DNA from: Thozetella sp. PMI_491
Taxonomy: Eukaryota > Ascomycota > Sordariomycetes > Chaetosphaeriales > Chaetosphaeriaceae
Length of the DNA stretch: 64,000 nucleotides
NCBI GenBank assembly: GCA_021432635.1
Contig: MU270016.1
Coordinates: 1,746,171-1,810,170 of the forward strand
Direction: 5' to 3'
Shown: in pieces, positions 56,709-64,000 of the stretch
Layout of the letters: each line of letters begins with the position of its first letter
Position numbering within the stretch: the first letter of the stretch is position 1
The notes under the pieces: generated by a model
What the model was told of the DNA's origin: nothing
The model's database searches: none
Seen by the model: only the letters and a program-made list of their open reading frames with translations
Program-made: the position numbers and the translations under genes

Positions 56709-58232
56709 ATGGCGCCTCGGTACAACATCGCCATGGTCAGCGACTTCTTCTTCCCGCTGCCCGGCGGGATCGAGAGCCACATCTACCAGCTCTCGACCAA
56801 GCTCATCGACCGCGGGCACAAGGTCATCATCATCACGCACGCGGAGAAGGACCGCACCGGGATCCGCTACCTGACCAACGGCCTCAAGGTCTACTACATG
56901 CCCTTCCTGGTCATGCACCGCTCCGCCACCTTCCCCACCGTCTTCTCTTTCTTCCCCGTCTTCCGCCAGATCGTCATCCGCGAGCGCATCAACATCGTGC
57001 ACGGCCATGGCAGTTTCAGCACCCTGTGCCATGAGGCCATCCTGCACGCCCGCACCATGGGCCTGCGCACCGTCTTTACCGACCACTCGCTGTTCGGCTT
57101 CGCCGACGCCGCGAGTATCCTGGGCAACAAGTTACTCAAGTTCAGCCTGAGCGACGTTGACCACGCCATCTGCGTGAGCCACACGTGCAAGGAGAACACA
57201 GTGCTGCGCGCCTCCCTGGACCCCCTCATGGTGTCGGTCATTCCCAACGCCGTCGTGGCCGACAACTTCCGGCCCCTAGACCCGCCGGAGCCCCCGGCCT
57301 CCGCTTCTCGCTCCAGCCACGACGTGCCGGCCGGGCTCGGTGCGCCGCGCGCCCACCACCGCCACGCATCGGTGACACCGCCGGCGCGGCGCCTCGGCCC
57401 GGACGATACCATCACCATCGTGGTCATCTCGCGTCTGTACTACAACAAGGGCATCGGGCTGCTTGTGGCAGCCATCCCGCGTATTCTCGAGAACCACCCC
57501 AACACGCGCTTCATCATCGCCGGCTCCGGCCCTATGGCCATCGACTTGGAGCAGATGATCGAGCAGAACGTGCTGCAGGACCGCATCGAGATGCTGGGGC
57601 CCGTGCGCCACGAGCAGGTCCGTGACGTGATGGTGCGCGGCCATATCTACCTGCACCCTTCGCTGACCGAAGCCTTCGGCACCGTCATCGTCGAGGCTGC
57701 CAGCTGCGGACTGTACGTCGTCTGCACCCAGGTCGGCGGCATCCCCGAGGTGCTACCCGCCCACATGACGGCCTTTGCCAAGCCCGAGGAGGACGACCTC
57801 GTGGCCGCCACGGGACGCGCCATCGCCGCCCTGCGCGCCAACAAGGTCCGCACCGAGCTGTTCCACGAGCAGGTCAAGACCATGTACTCGTGGACCAACG
57901 TCGCCATGCGCACCGAGCGCGTCTATAACGGCATCTCCGGCGCCATAAGCGATGCCGAGTTCTACGGGCCTACCGCCGATGACCCCGGCAGCTGGAGCGC
58001 CGCGCGGGGCAAATCGGGCGTACGGAGCTTCGCCCTGATCGACCGTCTGAAGCGGTACTACGGCTGCGGCATCTGGGCCGGCAAGCTGTTCTGCCTGTGT
58101 GTGATTGTCGACTACCTCATCTTCATCTTCCTGGAATGGTGGTGGCCGCGGGAAGGCATCGACATTTGTCCAGACTGGCCCAAGAAGATACCGGGAGACA
58201 GGAAAGAGGACGAAGCTAGGAGAAGCTACTGA
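56709..58232 (+). CDS. GPI3: GlcNAc-phosphatidylinositol synthase catalytic subunit (PIG-A/Gpi3)
   Basis: Single exon, 507 residues, ATG at 56709. It is a GT4-family glycosyltransferase that transfers GlcNAc from UDP-GlcNAc to phosphatidylinositol on the cytosolic face of the ER, the first step of GPI-anchor synthesis. The N-terminal Gly-Gly-Ile-Glu-Ser-His motif (19-24) and Thr-Asp-His-Ser-Leu-Phe-Gly-Phe (124-131) are conserved. The GT4 EX7E motif has Glu321 and Glu329. The C-terminal membrane anchor lies at about 458-478, followed by a short basic tail. A Pro/Ala/His-rich insertion at about 191-231 is peculiar to this protein or its relatives. Codon use is extremely GC3-rich. It works with the GPI-anchored products encoded elsewhere in the window only in the general sense that all GPI proteins need it. 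Confidence 0.97.
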   Translation: MAPRYNIAMVSDFFFPLPGGIESHIYQLSTKLIDRGHKVIIITHAEKDRTGIRYLTNGLKVYYMPFLVMHRSATFPTVFSFFPVFRQIVIRERINIVHGHGSFSTLCHEAILHARTMGLRTVFTDHSLFGFADAASILGNKLLKFSLSDVDHAICVSHTCKENTVLRASLDPLMVSVIPNAVVADNFRPLDPPEPPASASRSSHDVPAGLGAPRAHHRHASVTPPARRLGPDDTITIVVISRLYYNKGIGLLVAAIPRILENHPNTRFIIAGSGPMAIDLEQMIEQNVLQDRIEMLGPVRHEQVRDVMVRGHIYLHPSLTEAFGTVIVEAASCGLYVVCTQVGGIPEVLPAHMTAFAKPEEDDLVAATGRAIAALRANKVRTELFHEQVKTMYSWTNVAMRTERVYNGISGAISDAEFYGPTADDPGSWSAARGKSGVRSFALIDRLKRYYGCGIWAGKLFCLCVIVDYLIFIFLEWWWPREGIDICPDWPKKIPGDRKEDEARRSY

Positions 58233-58679
58233 GAAACGAGAAAAGAAGAGCCGCCATCGTGCTGGCCCGGTGGTTATGGGTGGGTGGCTAGACTAGGATA
58301 GACTGGAGGGCTTTGGACTATGACAATACGATACCTCCATTGAGGCGCCGGGCGCATCACTGTATGTAATCATACGCCCTATATTGAGTTAGGAATTCCT
58401 TTTTTTTTTTTTGGCATCTTTTAGCGGCTACGCCGCGCTTGGGGGACTGGCCCTGAGACGTAACGGCTTCCTCATCCTAGTCTCGTTGGAGGATGTGATT
58501 GTGGCTATTTGAGACGTAACTATCTGTGTAAATTATAAAAAGATAACCCCAATGCTACCTGACGTCTTTGGTCTGTCAAATACTCGTTACATCAAATGGT
58601 TGTCGTGATAAGATTTGGCGCCACATAAGTTTCCCCCAGCGAGAACGCCAGGGCGTGTACGCTTGAACGGTCCCCGCAC
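58233..58679. other. Intergenic between convergent genes
   Basis: GPI3 and the Hsp70-like gene end towards each other. A T-run is at about 58,400. Confidence 0.5.
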
Positions 58680-60677
58680 TTAGACATACTCGGCTGTTAC
58701 TGAGTTGTATCTTTGGTTGTTGTAGATCAAAGTGTATTGAGTGGAAGCGGAAAGGTCTGGTGGCGAGTCAGCATCTCTCATATCACTATACACCTCGAGG
58801 AAGGTGGAGAGAGGGGCAGTAGTCAGCCTGAGCCAGAGCGGGCGCGCTGCGAGGCTTCAGGCTGTTTGGGGCAAAAAAACAGGGGAATTCAACTTACACA
58901 CTGCCTCAATCTTGCACGAAAGCTCGTAATACATCTGCCCATCGCTGCCCTTTCGCCTCTGCAAGAGGTACTCGGGGATGTGCGTGACGTCGGCCTCGAC
59001 GTGGCAGAGCAGCTTGACATTGTCATCTCGGCCGATCGGGGCATCTCGGGGTGTCCTGTCGGCGTAGATGTCCATCTTGATCTTGCGGATGCGGCCCTGG
59101 CTCACGGGGCCAGTCCATACGAACGAGGTGAAGAACGGCTCGTTCTCCGACACAGACTGGCCCCTCTTGATGAACCACTCCATCGTATACACCTTCCAGC
59201 ACCCGTCTAGACCACACCAGTGCTTCTTGTCGCGCAAGTGGCCGTGTAGGCGCTCGTCGTAGCGCGATCTCCACTCGGTGCCGTAGTGCTTGCGGGCCTT
59301 GCGGTTCTGCACCTTGACCTGGGTGAGCTCCGGCGCGCTCTGGGCGAGGCCCTTCATGACGGCGCCATGCACGACGGCCAGCCATGCGTTGGGCGGCTGC
59401 AAGATCTGGACCTGCCGGTCGATAGCCGCACGCAGCCTCTCCTTCAGGTAGTTGGACGCGCCGAAGCCGCCAACCAGGAGGACGGCGCGGATGGGCACGT
59501 TGCTAGAGGCAATTTGGTCCTTGACTAGCTTGATGACTTCCAGCACGACTGGCTCGAAGATGGTCTGCAGGTCCGAGGCTTTCAGCGCATATCTGCCGCG
59601 GCTGATACCCAGCTCCTTGTTGTTCCCGAGTCCTCCCACCGGGATGATGTAGGTGTCATCCGGTGCTGCATTTAGGGTGTACTGGCGCTTGACCTGCGCT
59701 TGGGATAAGCATCATGCTAGTCTCTAGAGAAGGTAGGAAGAAGGGGAATAGGGCACTCACGGTCTTCTCAAACTTCTCCATGGCCTCGGCCATGACCTCG
59801 TCATCGAAGCCGTCTTCGTTTCCTAGCTTGGCCTTGAGGAACTTGGCGAACCGCATGTTGAGGAAGGTAGAGCCACATAGAGCGCCGGTGCCCGGCGTGG
59901 CCTCTTGAATTTCGAGGATCGGCTTCAGGCTCGTGATGGTGTAGGAAATGAGGTCGACAGTACCACCGCCAGCGTCACAGATGACGAAGCTGTCACCAAT
60001 GTTGAGGCCGTGGGGGTCGAGCCCGTGCAGGGCATAGATGGCGGCTGCCTCGGGCTCCGAGATCAGGTGGATAGGAGACTTGGTGGCGGAGAGGCCGTTC
60101 GCCTTCTGGCAGGCCTGCTTAGTCTTGTCCTTGGCCAGGTCGCTCCAGATAGCTGGCACGGTGACGATGAACTCAAGAGGAGTGCTGTTAACCACGCCAT
60201 CGCCAAGTTTCTCGCGCAGCGTGTACATGAGGTGGTCGCCGAGTGCAGATATGTAGTCTGTCACTAGTTTGTCAACGTTGCGCCCTCCGCGGGCCGCATC
60301 ATTGGACACAGCATTGCCCATCTCCTGCAGAGACGGGTCGAGGTCGCTATGGGTGTCATCAGTTGTGGCAAGATGCTAACTTCGGCTGGCCGGGGAGGAG
60401 GGACTTACAGCTTGAACCACTCGATGATCTCATCTGTTGGTGCTGCCACGGGAATAGAAAACCCCCACTCGACATTGTTACCATTATACCGAAGCTTGGT
60501 CGGGACTTTGTCTGACGACTCGCCCTCGCGGGTTGTCTTTGAGATGGGCCATGCCGTGACGGCCACGCGCCTATCTGGCCGCTGTGTCTCGGCCCAGGCG
60601 ACGCCAGAATAGGTGGTTCCGAAATCGATGCCGACAATGATCTTGCGCTCATTGATAGAGAGCTTATCGAAATCCAT
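58680..60677 (-). CDS. Cytosolic Hsp70-like ATPase (Hsp12A-type fungal family)
   Basis: Exons are 60409-60677, 59761-60346, 58898-59693 and 58680-58756; phases agree and the product has 575 residues. The actin/Hsp70 nucleotide fold is clear. The first phosphate loop Val-Gly-Ile-Asp-Phe-Gly-Thr-Thr-Tyr-Ser-Gly is at about 15-25, the second is Cys-Asp-Ala-Gly-Gly-Gly-Thr-Val-Asp, and the adenosine motif is Leu-Leu-Val-Gly-Gly-Phe-Gly-Ala-Ser. There is no signal peptide and no EEVD or HDEL end. The C-terminal third is not a normal substrate-binding domain, as in Hsp12A-like proteins. The last exon is short and restores the conserved Tyr-Leu-Ser-Ala and final Val-Thr-Ala-Glu-Tyr-Val, which supports the last intron (GTAAGT, GCTGAC, CCAG). 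The family is amplified in filamentous fungi and poorly understood, so the role is unknown. Confidence 0.9.
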
Positions 60678-62726
60678 CTTGGCTAACGGCGGGTGGAAGG
60701 AACCTGGGGGAGAATACGAATCGGTTTGTGTGTGAGAGGAGAGGGTGCGACCTCAATACCAGGGCCTACCTCAGTAGAGAACGAGGTAGAGAGGATCAGT
60801 GCCAGTGAGAATGAAATCCTGTATCAATCGAGAAAGGCTCTGGAAGAGAGGCAGCACCTGGATCGCCTGCGGGGTCGGCGTGTGCGTACCGGGCGCTGTC
60901 CGAATGCTAATAGATATGCCTCCAGCACTGGGATGCAAAGACAGACGTTGCGTCTAGAAGAGCCCCGCCGTGGCTAGGACCTGCGCGTGACGGAAAGGTA
61001 CCTAGGTTACGTATCTCGTCCCTAGATAGCGTGAACGCTGTTCCAAAACGTTCTACGACTGGGGGGAAGGCTGAAAGGGTGTATCTCAGCCGTATGCTGG
61101 GCGAAGTCCTTGAGACACCGACTGGGGAAGGGTAGGTTGCCTACTAACTCGCTAAGTGCGGGAGTGAGGCGAATTTGCCTGGCAACCTGGCCACTTTAGG
61201 AGGGCAGAGATGAAGCGGGACAAATCTGAGCTGTGAGAGACGAGAGTTTTCCATCAATATGCGCTTCTTCGTAACTCAAGTACGTACATGCAGCACAGAG
61301 CGTACGGGCGCTGCGGCTCCCAGCCGACGAGAACCAGCCGCATTCTCTACCAATCGCCCCTGCCCGCCGCTCTGGTCTACCAAAGCAATACGGATTCTGC
61401 CTGGGGAGCCTGGGCTAATGCAATTGGCAGGCCCAAAGATCGAAATGCGGTGATTGGCATCCGCCAGGGCTATTTTGCCCCAGAGAGCCTATCAAAGCTC
61501 GTGGGACAGCGGAAACATGGGGGAGGGGGGGAGGCACGACGCCAGGTCCAGTACTGTACAGCCTCTTTGTCGGCGTTGGTCAGGCATTTCTGCAGCTCTC
61601 CCCAGCTTCCCCCCGGATTAGATTGGGTGGAGCCAGTTGAGTCGAACGATGGGTCAGACAGGACGCCAACGACTCATATTTTCTTTGAACTCGCAGAAGG
61701 TAGAGGTCTCTGACACACAGGCCTCGCTTCGTCGAGCGTGGTTCTACTACTGTAGGTAGTGAGGGGACTGACATTCTGCTTTAGCAAGGCTAAAGCTCGC
61801 GTGGCTCCAAGGGTGTCTGCCTAGCGCGATAAGCACTGCAGATGCCTGCAGAATGGACAGTCGACGGGGGTCTCACACCTTGGTCAATAGCATCCTGGCA
61901 TGGCGCAAGGCTCCAGAAGGCTGAGGCAGGTGAGTGGACGGAGAGGTGTAGAGGAGGCGTGATAATGTGTCTAGCAGCACTGCTTTGATTGGCCCACCGC
62001 GGGTAATCCATTGATGGAGCAGGCGCAACTTGGTCCCGTCCCTCCTTCAGCAACCTTGGCAAGCCCCAAAATGGAAGGAACTTGGGTCGCGGGGCAGCTC
62101 AGGACCCCGCATGTCACTACCAAAGGTAGGTACACCTCTCAACGCCCAACCTCTCGACACGAGTTTCTTTCTCTACCTAAGCTTTCTGAGGGAACTGTAG
62201 TTTAGGGCTAGGCGAATGGAGTGACCGGGCGGCCGACGAGAAAAGGGGGAATTGACGTTGCGCCACGCGAAGAAAGTCCACTCGAACCAGAGCTTGGCTT
62301 TGCCACAAGGCTCTCTCGGCTGCGTACCTTGCAGTGCCCCTGGCGACTTTTGATAGACACCTAAGATGCATCCTTGCGGTGCCTAGGTAGCCTAAGGGAC
62401 AATGGAGACCTGGCCGAAGGCATGACTGACACACAGCCTTTTGGGTCCGCAGCCGTTAGCCCGCCGCCTCCATCTGCCACCCACCTCAGAGCTGAGACCC
62501 TCGTGCAGCTGCAAGAAGATCCCGGCGCAGCACCTCGTTCTCTGGAGCTCTGACGGGCTGGCCATGGGTTTTGTCTTGCCGAGAACGCCATGAAGGTTCC
62601 ATCTCGTCACAAAGAGCTGTAGTCCTCCCTTCCCCAGCTCCCGCCACCTAGCATCGACAGCAACAATTGCCGTTCGCGCTGTCGCCGCTCGTGGCGATTA
62701 AACAACCCCTTCCAACTTCCTCTTCA
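60678..62726. other. Intergenic: divergent upstream region (2.0 kb)
   Basis: The Hsp70-like gene and the last coiled-coil gene start head to head. The region has AGGTACC motifs near 60,997 and 62,127. Short open frames on both strands look random. No supported gene. Confidence 0.5.
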
Positions 62727-64000
62727 ATGGAGGATCTCAGACGCGAGTTCCAGGGCGAGGGGCTGCAGCAGAGTGAAACCGAAGAGCAGCCGCCGCGACG
62801 GCCCGGAAAGCTCCCTGCGGGTACCGACAGCGGAGATTCCAGCGCAACACCCATGGACAGGGCGCGGAAGCAGCACCGGCCGCAGCCCGCCGAGCAGACC
62901 CTCGATCGTCGCCATACGCACGATTCGGCGTCTCCCGCGGGAAGCTCCCGAGATGCCGGTGACGCAGGTATCGATGGGTCGGACCGGCTGCGCAGCAAGA
63001 AAAGCAGGTCCGGAGCGCCTAAGGTCGACAGCGCTGAGGAGAACGCGGGCTCCGTCCGGCCATCCCAATCCAGGGATGATATGGACGTCATGCGCCGCAC
63101 AAGCGGCCTCACTATGGAAGAAGACCAGCATCTCCACCGCGAGTTGGACCAGCTACGCAGACGGCTCAAGGAGGCGAACAGCCGTGCCGAGCAGGCGGAG
63201 CGCAGCGTCACTGAGATAGACATGCAAACCAGGGGTCTATCCGAGTCGATGGATGTGTTGAAGAGAGAGAACAAGAAGCTGGAGACGGAGCTCGACGAGG
63301 CACGCTCTCACATCTTTAGCCTCCAGCCATATAGGAAGGACCTCACGCCAGATGAGGTCGGCCGGGTAAGATTTCGCTATGCCCAATCTCACTTGGGAAG
63401 GGAAAAGCAGAGGACGCTGACAGAACGCTCGCTTGGTGTAGGAATTTGAGGACCTTATCGATAGCGTGACGGATTGGGTGATCAAGCTCATGGGGCCCAT
63501 AGCCGAAGACAGCGCGAGAATGGACGACATAGTCGCGCAAGCCAAGAAGAAGTCGGAAAGCTCGCACATGATCCGGAAGATGATGCATAAACACGGAGAC
63601 ATCGCCAACGGTACCATGTTCCCTGATACAGATATCGACATAGTGAACGCGATCGTCATGCGCTTCGTCTACGAGAAGATCTTCGAAGAAACGCTCTATG
63701 GAACCCAGAAGGATCTGGTGGCCGTCTTGACCTTCATTGAGGGGTCCATGACGACCAATGTCAAACCCACGCGAGGTAGGGACCCCATGCGAGCCGCGCA
63801 CTACAGCGAGACCCGAAGCACGCTGACCTCAGGCTACAGATCTCATCGCGCGCCGGACATGGCGAGCTGAGGCTTACAGCGCCATCATCAGTTCTCCCGA
63901 CTTCGCGCAAGCTCGGGAGAAGCGCTTGGAAGAACTAACGATCGAGCTATTGACCATCCTGGCGCCGTTTTACAAAAGCAAAGACTATACCAAGAACTGC
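62727..64000 (+). CDS. Coiled-coil protein of unknown function, 5' part
   Basis: Exons are 62727-63365, 63442-63775 and 63840 onwards past the window edge; phases agree. I chose the ATG at 62727 over an in-frame TTG at 62667. The visible part is about 378 residues. A disordered, Arg/Ser/Gln-rich N-terminus (about 1-130) is followed by a coiled coil (about 130-205) with Glu-Asp-Gln-His-Leu-His-Arg-Glu-Leu and Asn-Lys-Lys-Leu-Glu-Thr-Glu-Leu-Asp-Glu-Ala. A folded-looking helical region encoded by exons 2 and 3 then follows, with Val-Thr-Asp-Trp-Val-Ile-Lys-Leu-Met and Phe-Val-Tyr-Glu-Lys-Ile-Phe-Glu-Glu-Thr. It has the feel of a fungal-restricted hypothetical protein of the type found with coiled coil plus helical domain. 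I do not recognise a named family. Confidence 0.82.

Overview
The window looks like nuclear DNA of a filamentous ascomycete (Pezizomycotina; probably a Sordariomycete, which is an inference). The reasons are GC-rich coding sequence, many short introns (about 50-160 bases) with GTRAGT-type donors, CTRAC/CTGAC branch sites and YAG acceptors, long gene-free promoters, and gene content such as a Cut12-type spindle pole protein, GPI-anchored secreted proteins and a GlcNAc-PI synthase. I rebuilt 25 protein-coding genes by joining exons and checking phase and family conservation at each junction. The first and last genes run off the window.

Layout. 1-8.7 kb: 3' end of an EDE1-like endocytic protein, DPH3 (diphthamide synthesis), a small GPI-anchored secreted protein, and cytosolic leucyl-tRNA synthetase. 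8.7-10.3 kb: an AT-richer gene-free island. 10.3-21.8 kb: a small unknown, probably mitochondrial membrane protein, AP-3 sigma, frataxin, a BTB/POZ protein, a Cut12-like protein, a MAPR/cytochrome b5-like haem-binding protein and a GPI-anchored cupredoxin. 21.8-25.1 kb is gene-free. 25.1-37.4 kb: CENP-X/MHF2, the mitochondrial ADP/ATP carrier, a head-to-head RPS25/RPS5 pair, a GNAT acetyltransferase and a BRD8/Bdc1-like bromodomain protein. 40.2-44.2 kb: a small coiled-coil protein and a pepsin-like aspartic protease. 45.7-64 kb: the ER chaperone LHS1, a GPI-anchored carboxylesterase, the ribosome-biogenesis helicase DBP6, GPI3/PIG-A, a cytosolic Hsp70-like ATPase and a partial coiled-coil protein.

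How the genes relate. Most are housekeeping: translation (LeuRS, DPH3, RPS5, RPS25, DBP6), mitochondria (AAC, frataxin), chromosomes and chromatin (CENP-X, Cut12-like, BRD8-like), trafficking (EDE1-like, AP-3 sigma) and the secretory pathway (LHS1, GPI3, three probable GPI-anchored proteins, an aspartic protease). I see no biosynthetic cluster, intact transposon, CRISPR array, rRNA or convincing tRNA gene. The observations most worth checking are an acidic-residue-free, in-frame, non-AUG extension upstream of LeuRS; a CENP-X with an AT-hook-like N-terminal tail; an intron whose retention would swap a GPI anchor for another tail; and a possible decayed coding relic in the AT-richer island. I did not find a clear case for a wholly new system.
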